From NCBI GenBank assembly GCA_034927345.1, contig JAYFQE010000016.1, forward strand, positions 1 to 64,000: 64,000 nt of DNA, written 5' to 3'. The stretch is from JAYFQE01 sp034927345 (GTDB lineage: Bacteria; Bacillota; Clostridia; Saccharofermentanales; UBA5734). Position 1 is the first letter of the stretch, and the number at the start of each line of letters is the position of its first letter. The position numbers were made by a program, and so were the translations under genes. Under the pieces are notes generated by a model. The model was not told the DNA's origin. It saw only the letters and a list, made by a program, of their open reading frames with translations, and searched no databases. Below are positions 50,337-58,277 of the stretch, in pieces.

Positions 50337-50926
50337 TTGACAACTATCGGCATGACGAAAACAATGCCGGAAATTATACGCTGAGTCAATATCAATTGAA
50401 ACAATTTAGAGTCAATAAAACGACGATTACCGTGGCAACGATCATCATTGTTATTGTTGCTTTCCGATTCAGTGCTTTAAGCAAAAACTGGTTTGCCGAT
50501 CAGACGGCTTCAAAACCGCAGGAATTTTCCAAAGCCGGCATGACGATTACGCTGACGCAGGATTTTGCGGAGAAGGAAGTGGTTTCACAGACTGCGGCCT
50601 ATATTTCCTCGCAGTATATCGTCGTGAGCATGAAGGAAGAAACTCAACTTCTCGAGCAAAACGATGTCGCCGCAGATATTTCTCTGAGAGAATATGCCGA
50701 GTGCATCATCGCTAATAACGAGCTGGATACGACTATCGAGGGCATTGAAAGCCAGCCGTATTTTATTTATAGCCAACACCTGAACGGAAAAGATATTTCA
50801 TATCTGGCGGTGATGTTTAAAGGAAGCGATGCTTATTGGGTGGTCACTTTCGCATGCGAAACCCAATACTTCGCATCATCTCGGGAACAGTTCATGAAAT
50901 GGGCAGATACTGTAAAGATATCATAG
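50309..50926 (+). CDS. membrane protein, C-terminal part (frame -1 of preceding)
   Basis: The 205-codon frame, TTG first, has a membrane helix (TITVATIIIVIVAFRF, about residues 39-54) followed by a 140-residue extracytoplasmic domain with no recognised motif. It overlaps the previous frame by 28 bases, and TTG 50309 has no ribosome site; this supports a single original gene. No canonical slippery heptamer lies in phase at the overlap. Confidence 0.55.
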   Translation: MLLQSVSFLIDNYRHDENNAGNYTLSQYQLKQFRVNKTTITVATIIIVIVAFRFSALSKNWFADQTASKPQEFSKAGMTITLTQDFAEKEVVSQTAAYISSQYIVVSMKEETQLLEQNDVAADISLREYAECIIANNELDTTIEGIESQPYFIYSQHLNGKDISYLAVMFKGSDAYWVVTFACETQYFASSREQFMKWADTVKIS

Positions 50927-50968
50927 TATAATATGAACAGGATTGACGATTAGAATGAAGGTCGGAAT

Positions 50969-51499
50969 ATGTATTTGACTTATCAAAACATAACGATCAG
51001 AAACGCTGAAGCCGGCGATGCCGGACAATTGGCTGCGTGGTGGAATGATGGAACGATTATGGCTCACGCCGGTTTCCCCAACGGAATCGGCGAAAAAACC
51101 GAAGATATTGCGGATAGTTTGAAAAATGACACCGATGGCGTGTCCAGACGCTTAATGATCGAGCTGGACGGCATACCGGCAGGGGAAATGAATTATCGCA
51201 ATAAAGGTTCAGGTACTGCTGAAATAGGTATAAAAATCTGCGACTTTACAAAGCAAAATAAGGGATTGGGGAAAATAGTGCTCAGCATGCTCATATCTTC
51301 ATTATTTTCAGAAATGGGTTATAAGAAAATTATTCTCGATACGAATCTGAATAATACAAGGGCCCAGCATGTTTATGAGCAGCTTGGTTTCAAAAGAATC
51401 AAGATAAATAAAGATTCATGGAAAAACCAGATCGGTGAGTTGCAGTCGTCGGTAGATTATGAAATGTACCGGAAGGATTTTATCAACTATGCCATATAA
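50969..51499 (+). CDS. GNAT family N-acetyltransferase
   Basis: The 176-residue protein has an acetyl-CoA site TKQNKGLGKIVLSMLISSLF (motif A with Q/RxxGxG type), and LDTNLNNTRAQHVYEQLGFK (motif B). It resembles RimJ/RimL-type acetyltransferases. GAAGGTCGG lies before ATG 50969. Substrate unknown. Confidence 0.85.
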   Translation: MYLTYQNITIRNAEAGDAGQLAAWWNDGTIMAHAGFPNGIGEKTEDIADSLKNDTDGVSRRLMIELDGIPAGEMNYRNKGSGTAEIGIKICDFTKQNKGLGKIVLSMLISSLFSEMGYKKIILDTNLNNTRAQHVYEQLGFKRIKINKDSWKNQIGELQSSVDYEMYRKDFINYAI

Positions 51500-51547
51500 T
51501 CGCGAATACGGGCGGTTATGGGCGGACGCAGGCAGGAGGACGCAGAT

Positions 51548-52381
51548 ATGCAACGTAAAATCGCAAAAACCGTGCGGGGTGTTCAAACAATCGACGGCGC
51601 CGGCGTCCATTTGGTTCGTGTGCTGGGCCATGACGATGTATATGATTTCGATCCTTTCCTGATGCTCGATTCATTTGATTCAACTGATCCTGAGGACTAT
51701 ATCAAGGGCTTTCCGATGCATCCCCATCGGGGAATTGAAACGATTACTTATTTGATTGAAGGGGATATCGAACATCAGGACAGTCTGGGTAATAAGGGTT
51801 CTATTTTGTCCGGCCAAAGTCAATGGATGACGGCCGGAAGCGGCATCATGCATCAGGAGATGCCGAAACCCGCAGACAGAATGCTGGGTTTTCAATTATG
51901 GCTGAATCTGCCCAAATCCGAAAAGATGTCGCCGCCCGCATATTATGAAATCACGCAGGAAATGATACCTGCCGTGCAGTCGGGCGGCGCTCTGGTGCAT
52001 GTCATTGCCGGTTGCTACGGCGATGCCGTCGGAGCCCGGCCTAAGCATATTCAAGCAACGCTGCTGGATGTGGCTCTGGCATCCGGCGCCTTGTTTACGC
52101 TGGATACGAAAACGGATGAAACAGCTTTTCTCTTTACCATCATCGGCGATGCGGTTGTGCAAGGACGGCATATCCCTGAGAAGACAGCCGTACTCTTTGG
52201 CGAAGGAGATCAAATTGCCGTTCTCGCGCCGGAATCGGAAGCGTCGCGCATCATCTTTTTTTCCGGCAAGGCGCTGCATGAACCGATCGCATGGGGTGGC
52301 CCCATTGTCATGAACACCAAAGAGGAACTGGATCTGGCTTTCCGACAGTTGCGCGCCGGATCTTTTATCATAAGCCGATGA
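51548..52381 (+). CDS. pirin family protein
   Basis: The 277-residue bicupin has the N-terminal pirin motifs DPFLMLDSFDSTDPEDYIKG, FPMHPHRGIETITYLIEG and SQWMTAGSGIMHQEMP, which supply the metal-binding His-His-His-Glu set, plus a C-terminal cupin (pirin_C) half. Some pirins have quercetinase activity, others bind redox-sensitive regulators. AGGAGG lies 8 bases before ATG 51548. The next gene starts in its stop (ATGA). Confidence 0.92.
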   Translation: MQRKIAKTVRGVQTIDGAGVHLVRVLGHDDVYDFDPFLMLDSFDSTDPEDYIKGFPMHPHRGIETITYLIEGDIEHQDSLGNKGSILSGQSQWMTAGSGIMHQEMPKPADRMLGFQLWLNLPKSEKMSPPAYYEITQEMIPAVQSGGALVHVIAGCYGDAVGARPKHIQATLLDVALASGALFTLDTKTDETAFLFTIIGDAVVQGRHIPEKTAVLFGEGDQIAVLAPESEASRIIFFSGKALHEPIAWGGPIVMNTKEELDLAFRQLRAGSFIISR

Positions 52382-53115
52382 CACAGCAGGAAATGCTGCA
52401 TCAAGTGCAGACCCAGCTCGCTGTTGAATTGAATTGTTCGCCGGATGACTTAAACGGTGATCAAGATCGCGTCATTTTTACCGAAGCTAAGGAAAATCCC
52501 GGTCGCCGGCCGTTCCCAAGAAAAGACCGCTATTTTGAGATCGTGACCATGGGTCGGTCGATCGTAGTAACGGCTACCCCCGAACGACTGGCGATTGCGA
52601 AAAAGCAAATGCAGAGCAAGGACCGAGATACGATATTTGCCTTACCTTTCATCAGAGGGCTTTGGCTGCATTATCTGCCTGATCTTGACGACATAAAACC
52701 GCTTTTACCGCCGGATAATTTTACATATGAACGGTTTGAACGGGACAGGATTGTAAATTTGCTGCAGCTAAAAGGCTTCGACGAGGCTTTAATATATGAC
52801 GCCAGCCATCCTTATCAAACCGAGCTGGCGATGATCGCAAGGGCAGGCGATAAGGTTGCCGGCGTGGCAGGCGGATGCAAGCCTTGTTCCGGATTCTGGC
52901 AGATCGGCATAGACATTTTGCCGGAATACCGGCATTGTGGATTAGCCGCTTACTTGGTCAATCGTTTGACTTTTGACATCCTGAACCGCGGCGATGTCCC
53001 GAATTATAGCACGAAAGCCAGCCATATCGCTTCGCAAAGAGTAGCCCATAAAGCCGGATACTCTGTTGCCTGGGTATCTGATTGGCGGATTAACTTTGAA
53101 GGCTTTGAAACATAA
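52378..53115 (+). CDS. GNAT-like acetyltransferase with N-terminal extension
   Basis: The 245-residue protein ends in a GNAT-like domain: GFWQIGIDILPEYRHCGLAA and SHIASQRVAHKAGYSVAW. The first about 110 residues do not match the usual GNAT start (PRKDRYFEIVTMGRSIVVTA, ATPERLAIA). ATG 52378 overlaps the pirin TGA by four bases. Function unknown. Confidence 0.75.
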   Translation: MTQQEMLHQVQTQLAVELNCSPDDLNGDQDRVIFTEAKENPGRRPFPRKDRYFEIVTMGRSIVVTATPERLAIAKKQMQSKDRDTIFALPFIRGLWLHYLPDLDDIKPLLPPDNFTYERFERDRIVNLLQLKGFDEALIYDASHPYQTELAMIARAGDKVAGVAGGCKPCSGFWQIGIDILPEYRHCGLAAYLVNRLTFDILNRGDVPNYSTKASHIASQRVAHKAGYSVAWVSDWRINFEGFET

Positions 53116-53136
53116 CCGGAAAAAGGGGTTGGTGAT

Positions 53137-53589
53137 ATGAAATACGACTTAATTCAAAAAGATTCTTTTCATGTCTTTGGCATACGGCGCAGAACGCCGG
53201 ATGCAGGCGGAACATGGCGTACGGTTAAAACTGATGGCAGTATGGAGCAAATGCAGGAAATTGCCGGTCATGATGCCGCTTCTCTGGGTTTGTGTTTTGG
53301 TTTTGATGATGAGGGCAACAACGATTACTTGTGTGGATTTGAATATCCAGCACAAGAGATTCCGGGCTTTGACCATTACACCTGCCCCAAATCCGCCTGG
53401 CTGGTTTTTGATGTCAGAGGATCCATCACCGCCGGCCTTTTAAGTCAGACCTGGAAACGAATTTATGATGTGATTCTTCCTCAAAGCGAATACCGGCAGC
53501 GCGATTTGCCGACCATAGAAAAATATCTTGAATGGAATGAAAGGGCAGATCGATGCCATGTGCAAATTATGATACCCATCGAACAATGA
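53137..53589 (+). CDS. GyrI-like/AraC effector-binding domain protein
   Basis: The 150-residue protein has the SOUL/GyrI-like fold pattern: DSFHVFGIRRRTPDAGG, LGLCFGFDDEGNNDYLCG, AWLVFDVRGS and the C-terminal EKYLEWNERADRCHVQIMIP. Such free-standing domains bind small lipophilic ligands or toxins and can act without DNA binding. The AAAGGGGTTGGTGAT site precedes ATG. The next gene overlaps by four bases. Confidence 0.85.
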   Translation: MKYDLIQKDSFHVFGIRRRTPDAGGTWRTVKTDGSMEQMQEIAGHDAASLGLCFGFDDEGNNDYLCGFEYPAQEIPGFDHYTCPKSAWLVFDVRGSITAGLLSQTWKRIYDVILPQSEYRQRDLPTIEKYLEWNERADRCHVQIMIPIEQ

Positions 53590-54698
53590 ATATGAATGTG
53601 GTATTGGAACCGGTTCATTCCCGCGCCGGCGCTATGGATGTCTGTATCCCGAAAAGCAATTATATTGTCATCGACGATGTGGGCTGGAAAAGCGGGTATG
53701 ACGACAGCAAAATCAACGGCCCCTATCGATCAGGCATCCAACGGATGCATGTCTATGAAGATTATTATGCGTTATATGTCTTTGCCGAACAGCTGGGCAT
53801 TCGGCCGCAGATCGCTTTTGTTGCCGGAGAGTGGGATCAGACCAACCTTTTGCGAACCGTTGCGCACAGCAACAGCGAGTGGAACCGATGGGATTCTTCG
53901 CGGTTCCGCATCGATCGTGAAAAGGAAATCGTCGAATTGTTAAATAGCGGGAAGTTCAGCCTGGCAGTTCACAGCCTTAATCACGAATTCTGGGAGGCTC
54001 CCGGCAAACCGTTTTCCCGGGCGGAATTTGGGCCGATCCGGGAGGAAGCTGTCATGCGCCGGCATCTGGACGCTTTTTTCACCATTCTCAGACAGAACGG
54101 CATCTGTCCAAAAACGGAAATCAACAGCTTTGTGCCGCCGGCTTTCCAGTACAGTAAAAATTGCGCCGCTCAGGTTTTGAGGGATTACGGCATCCGCTAT
54201 GTTTCGACGCCCTATCATGCCCTGACCTGGGACGGTCCGCTGCCGGACCGGTACTTCATGGATGCCGGATTGATCGTGGTGGATCGGACCGATGACTGGA
54301 TCAAGTGGAACCAAACCCGGCCGGCCATGCCCGAAGGATTGAAGGACGGCTTCTTCGGCATGCATATCGCCAATTTCCTGGCGCCCGATCCGACGGACAA
54401 TCCGGCTGTTGCGGAACGCTGGGCCGCTTATTTTCAACGGTATAAGACCCGCTACGGTTTCATCCTTGCCCGGGACGAAGCGGCAGCCCACAAGCAGACC
54501 GTGTTTGAGAAAGAAGTTAAAGCAGCTGCGGATGATCATGGCGTTGTTTTGACCGGTAAAGTGCCGGCTGCGGCGGGGGCGAGATGCCTTGTCCACAGCC
54601 GATCGCCTTTACAGGCGCAGCTTCTGCGGGACTGCGGCGATTTCTTTGAGTATGTTGCGGATTATCACGACGGATTGCGGATTACCTTTACTGGATGA
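53586..54698 (+). CDS. NodB-fold/DUF2334-like putative deacetylase
   Basis: The 370-residue protein has NYIVIDDVGWKSGYDDSK with an Asp-Asp pair and LAVHSLNHEFWEAP with an HxxxH pair, a metal-binding set like that of polysaccharide deacetylases of the NodB fold, plus TEINSFVPPAFQYSKNCAAQ with the Pro-rich strand. The enzyme would act on N- or O-acetyl carbohydrates; substrate unknown. ATG 53586 overlaps the previous TGA. A signal peptide is not seen, so cytoplasmic location is likely. Confidence 0.6.
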   Translation: MNMNVVLEPVHSRAGAMDVCIPKSNYIVIDDVGWKSGYDDSKINGPYRSGIQRMHVYEDYYALYVFAEQLGIRPQIAFVAGEWDQTNLLRTVAHSNSEWNRWDSSRFRIDREKEIVELLNSGKFSLAVHSLNHEFWEAPGKPFSRAEFGPIREEAVMRRHLDAFFTILRQNGICPKTEINSFVPPAFQYSKNCAAQVLRDYGIRYVSTPYHALTWDGPLPDRYFMDAGLIVVDRTDDWIKWNQTRPAMPEGLKDGFFGMHIANFLAPDPTDNPAVAERWAAYFQRYKTRYGFILARDEAAAHKQTVFEKEVKAAADDHGVVLTGKVPAAAGARCLVHSRSPLQAQLLRDCGDFFEYVADYHDGLRITFTG

Positions 54699-54718
54699 AA
54701 ACAGATCCCGGACTTAAC

Positions 54719-55897
54719 CTAGCCATTAGCTTGAGTCGGACGCAATGACTTCCTGCCGATGACATATTCGACCATCATGGCGGATATCAGTCCGAGAATA
54801 CCGCCAAACCAGAATGGTGCGTTGGAATTGATGTGATCCCACATCAGGCCGGCTAAAATTGATGAAAAGAGAAGACCGATTCCCTGCAGCATGCCATATA
54901 GCCCGAGAATGGTTCCTTTCAGGTTTACCGGCGATGTTTCAGCTATGAAAGCCCGTTCGGCGCCGCTGATGAATGCCGTGTAGACGCCGTAGGCGATAAA
55001 CAGAAAGATGATGCCCGGTTGGGATTTGATACCGGCAAAACCGAGATAAACAAGACCGTAGATCAGATAGCCGGGAACAAGGATTCTGCTTCTGCCGAAT
55101 TTATCGGATAATTTACCGGCGGGAATGGACAGAACAGAAGCGGTTAAATTAAAAATCAGATAAAGCACAATAACCTGCGATGAAGTGAAACCACGCTCCT
55201 GAGCTTTGAGCAGCAAGAATGTATTGGATGAATTTCCGAGACAAAAAATAAATATGGTCACCAGATATAATTTCAATTTGCGGTCAAGTTTCAAACCTTT
55301 CAAAGATAATTTCTCAGCAGCAGTTGATTGTTTATCGCTTTCTCGAATCGCCGGAATGATGAGGATGCCGATAATGGCCGGGATGATGGAGATCAAAAAA
55401 GCCTTTTGATATCCGAAATTGGTTGCTACAAAAACAAAAGCCAGCAGTGCGCCTATGGCTGAACCGGCCATATCGAGCATTTTATGGAGACCAAATGAAT
55501 GGCCCAGCTTTTTTCCGTCATTCGACTGGGCAACCAGCGCATCGCGGGGAGCGGTGCGGATACCTTTACCGGTTCGGTCGATAATCCGGGCAATAAGAAC
55601 GCCGACCCAGGATGTAGCCAGAATCAGAAATAATTTATATATGACCGACGCTGAATAACCGGCGAAAACAAGCCGTTTTTTATGATGATAGACATCGCCG
55701 ATATAACCGCTGAATACTTTAAGGAGCGATGCAATGCTTTCGGCTATACCTTCGATAACGCCGACAATGGCCGGCGACGCACCGAGGGTTGCGGTTAAAA
55801 AGAGAGGGACCAGCGGATAAACCATTTCCGTGCTCATATCGATAAAAAGACTGACCAGCCCGATTAAAACGATATTGGAGATTACTTTCTTCTTCAT
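54719..55897 (-). CDS. MFS transporter (efflux type)
   Basis: The 392-residue protein has twelve membrane helices and MFS motif A-like sequences (GDVYHHKKRLVFAGYS after TM2 and GKLSDKFGRSRILVPGY in the second half), with IARIIDRTGKGIRTAPRDAL between. It resembles proton-driven drug or metabolite exporters of Firmicutes. AAGGAG precedes ATG 55897. Twin palindromic operators lie around its promoter. Confidence 0.9.
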   Translation of the reverse strand: MKKKVISNIVLIGLVSLFIDMSTEMVYPLVPLFLTATLGASPAIVGVIEGIAESIASLLKVFSGYIGDVYHHKKRLVFAGYSASVIYKLFLILATSWVGVLIARIIDRTGKGIRTAPRDALVAQSNDGKKLGHSFGLHKMLDMAGSAIGALLAFVFVATNFGYQKAFLISIIPAIIGILIIPAIRESDKQSTAAEKLSLKGLKLDRKLKLYLVTIFIFCLGNSSNTFLLLKAQERGFTSSQVIVLYLIFNLTASVLSIPAGKLSDKFGRSRILVPGYLIYGLVYLGFAGIKSQPGIIFLFIAYGVYTAFISGAERAFIAETSPVNLKGTILGLYGMLQGIGLLFSSILAGLMWDHINSNAPFWFGGILGLISAMMVEYVIGRKSLRPTQANG

Positions 55898-55910
55898 GCG
55901 GCCGACTCCT

Positions 55911-55965
55911 TGTAATACTGGTTACACAACGAATTCACTATACCACGATGTAATACTGGTTACAA
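55911..55965 (-). promoter_or_regulatory. MFS promoter with twin operators
   Basis: TGTAATACTGGTTACA occurs identically at 55911-55926 and 55949-55964 (38 bases apart); each has the inverted repeat TGTAA/TTACA. On the minus strand the promoter is TTGTAA (55960-55965)-17-TATAGT (55937-55942), so one operator covers the -35 and the other lies downstream of the start of transcription. Confidence 0.75.
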
Positions 55966-56067
55966 GACATCTTGACGAACTGATCATGAACGGCGTATGA
56001 TCAGCAGGCAGATCGGTTAATCTGTCTGCAAATCATAAAACACATCAGCTGAAAGGGTGTGATCGAC

Positions 56068-56295
56068 GTGCCGAACCGCAAAAAGAAAAGCTGCTCCGGG
56101 CAGCCATTGGCCAGACAAGTAAGATCCAGGGCTTATCTGGCGCCCATGAGTCATGCCGGACCCCATCGGGATAAGAAAAATGAATACCGGAGGATAAAAA
56201 AAATCCGCCAATGGAGAGAGGAGCCGTCAGATTGTGGACGCTCCTCTTTTCATTGGTATTATAGGGCGCCGGCTTTAGCTTTGATACGGATATAG
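56068..56295 (+). CDS. possible small basic protein
   Basis: A GTG-started frame reads PNRKKKSCSGQPLARQVRSR, AYLAPMSHAGPHRDKKNEYR, then a basic tail. The first 55 residues look like a small, very basic protein of the sort seen in Firmicutes. AAAGGGTG lies upstream. But the frame runs through a terminator (56217-56250) and into the end of the convergent NYN gene, so its end is doubtful; the real end may have been altered by a frameshift. It is divergent from the MFS gene. Confidence 0.3.
   Translation: MPNRKKKSCSGQPLARQVRSRAYLAPMSHAGPHRDKKNEYRRIKKIRQWREEPSDCGRSSFHWYYRAPALALIRI
56217..56250 (+). terminator. hairpin terminator
   Basis: AGAGGAGC pairs with GCTCCTCT, and GTC with GAC after a one-base bulge, across a short loop, followed by TTT. 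It would end a plus-strand transcript from about 56060. Confidence 0.6.
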
Positions 56296-57071
56296 ATGTG
56301 TTTTGATGACGAATGACCGGTCTCCCGGACATCGATTTCATAAATGCCCATCGACTTGATCATGGGCGTCAGTTTTTCAAAGCCATAATTACGGGAGTCA
56401 AAAGACGGCTGTTTTTTCAGAAGCAGACTGCCGACTTCGCCGAGATAAGCCCACCCATTTTCATCTTCAAGGTCACTGATGGTAGAAGAAATGAGTTTAA
56501 TGACTTCCGTCCCGATTTTTTTAATGGTTTTTTTCTTCGTCTGAGTTTGTTGTTTGGCCGGTTTCTGTTCGGGCGCGCCGGCAGCCGATTCTGCCGTCTC
56601 GGCTTCATCATGGGTTGTTTCGCCGAGTATTTCCAGATAAATAAAGCGGTCGCACGCCGCAATGAACGCGTTGGGCGTTTTCTGCTCGCCGATGCCGTAA
56701 ACCATCATACCTGCTTCACGCAGGCGCGTAGCCAGCCGCGTAAAGTCGCTGTCGCTGGAAACCAGGCAAAAACCGTCGGCCCGTTCGGAGTAAAGAATGT
56801 CCATGGCGTCGATGATCATGGCCGAGTCTGTGGCGTTTTTACCGGTTGTATAACCAAATTGCTGGATCGGCGTAATGGCATAATCAAGCAGGATGTTTTT
56901 CCAGCCCGACAAATTGGGCCGGGTCCAATCGCCATAAATCCGTTTGATGGTCGGATTGCCATAACGGGCGATCTCCTCCATCATACCGCGGATATTTTGA
57001 TAAGAAATATTATCGGCGTCAATCAGCACTGCTAAACGAATTTCACTGGGATTTTCCGGTGAACCTTCCAT
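56259..57071 (-). CDS. NYN-domain (LabA-like) protein with OST-HTH/LOTUS domain
   Basis: The 270-residue protein has an N-terminal NYN PIN-like ribonuclease domain (LAVLIDADNISYQNIRGMME, the acidic pocket D..N; KNATDSAMIIDAMDIL; GFCLVSSDSDFTRLATRLRE) and, after a charged linker (QKPAKQQTQTKKKTIKK), an OST-HTH/LOTUS domain (ENGWAYLGEVGSLLLKKQPS, GFEKLTPMIKSMG). This pairs an RNA-cleaving module with an RNA/G-quadruplex binding one. ATG 57069-57071 follows GAGGTGAT. Confidence 0.9.
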   Translation of the reverse strand: MEGSPENPSEIRLAVLIDADNISYQNIRGMMEEIARYGNPTIKRIYGDWTRPNLSGWKNILLDYAITPIQQFGYTTGKNATDSAMIIDAMDILYSERADGFCLVSSDSDFTRLATRLREAGMMVYGIGEQKTPNAFIAACDRFIYLEILGETTHDEAETAESAAGAPEQKPAKQQTQTKKKTIKKIGTEVIKLISSTISDLEDENGWAYLGEVGSLLLKKQPSFDSRNYGFEKLTPMIKSMGIYEIDVRETGHSSSKHIYIRIKAKAGAL

Positions 57072-57153
57072 TATTATCACCTCGATATCTATACTATACA
57101 GGATAATGGTGAACCTGTATATGTCTGCCGCCGGCAATGCCGGCTGGCTGTGA

Positions 57154-58083
57154 TCAGGCAAAAAAGTCAAAAACCATAATTAAAAGCGGGATGGAGATAA
57201 TCGAAGCCAATGTCGATAAAGCGATTATTTGGGAAGCCAGGCCGGCATCCTGTCTGTAACGGGTAGCAAAAAGCGCCGTTACCGCGGCAGTCGGCGCGGC
57301 AGCCGGAATCAGACAGGCTAGCGCGACTTCCCGGGACATCGGGATCAGGCTGAGGGGAATCATCATCAGGCCGGGTATGACCAAAAGCCGAAAAGCAACG
57401 GCCAGAAAAACCTGGCGGTCGCGAAACAAGCTTCGTAAATTGGCGGCAGCCATCTGGGAGCCGATAATGATCATGGCGAGCGGCGTATTAAGCGCCGCCA
57501 GACTGTCAATTACCGTCGACAGGATAGGCGGCAGACTGATGCCGGCCAGAAAAAGCGGCAGCGCCACCAGCAGAGCAATCGTGCCAGGATTGATGAGCGC
57601 GCGGCGGATGCTGATTTCGCGGCGGTTATCAGCCATGAGTATGATGCCGTAAGTCCACTGGGCGATATTGAAAACGGCGATATAGAAGGATCCATAGAAT
57701 ACGCCTTGCTGACCCAGGACGGCGTTGAGCAGCGGAATGCACATGAAGCCGCAATTTGAGAAGACAACGGCGAATTCGAATACTTTACGGCGGGCGTCGG
57801 GATAGCGCCGGAAAATCAATTTGGCGATTACAGCTCCTAAAGCATGTGTCGCCAGGGCGCTGGCGGAAGATATCAGGATGCCCCACAACAAGGATGTGTT
57901 AAACGGCATTTGAAAGGAACTGATAATAATGCAGGGCGTGACGATGATCAGCAGAAGGTTGGTCATCTGTTGGGTCCCGACTTCGTTGATGAGACGCATT
58001 TTACTGGTCAGGTAACCGATGCCGATCAAGAGAAAGAGAATCAGAACCTGACTGGCGACGATTACCGCATTTTCAAAAACCAT
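57154..58083 (-). CDS. AEC family transporter (auxin efflux carrier-like)
   Basis: The 309-residue protein has ten membrane helices; the helix pairs with broken Asn/Pro (LLLIIVTPCIIISSFQMPFN, FSNCGFMCIPLLNAVLGQQG, NTPLAMIIIGSQMAAANLRS) are typical of AEC carriers that export or import organic acids. ATG 58083 follows GGGGGG by about 9 bases. It lies 82 bases upstream of the NYN gene on the same strand and diverges from the PFK gene. Confidence 0.88.
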   Translation of the reverse strand: MVFENAVIVASQVLILFLLIGIGYLTSKMRLINEVGTQQMTNLLLIIVTPCIIISSFQMPFNTSLLWGILISSASALATHALGAVIAKLIFRRYPDARRKVFEFAVVFSNCGFMCIPLLNAVLGQQGVFYGSFYIAVFNIAQWTYGIILMADNRREISIRRALINPGTIALLVALPLFLAGISLPPILSTVIDSLAALNTPLAMIIIGSQMAAANLRSLFRDRQVFLAVAFRLLVIPGLMMIPLSLIPMSREVALACLIPAAAPTAAVTALFATRYRQDAGLASQIIALSTLASIISIPLLIMVFDFFA

Positions 58084-58201
58084 AGTTGTTTCATGCCCCC
58101 CGACATCCTGACTTGTTTAGAAGTCATTCTCAAGCATGCCATGACTTTTGCGAAACTGCAAGATCCCCATGATTGTCATGAGTCATTCATCGGGATCGGG
58201 T

Positions 58202-58229
58202 TTGCTGGAGCTTGCAGATGGCGTATAAT
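58202..58229 (+). promoter_or_regulatory. promoter of the PFK-PPX-PPK cluster
   Basis: TTGCTG (58202-58207), 16-base spacer, TATAAT (58224-58229), 48 bases before the PFK start. Confidence 0.65.
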
Positions 58230-58277
58230 CAAAATGTAGTCATAGTGGAAGAAAATGACAAAAGGGAGGCGAAAGCG

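Noticed and set aside
53940..54596. 218-codon minus-strand open frame
   Set aside because: Shadow of the deacetylase-like gene.
56313..57035. 240-codon plus-strand frame
   Set aside because: Antisense to the NYN/LOTUS gene, which has clear domains and a good start.
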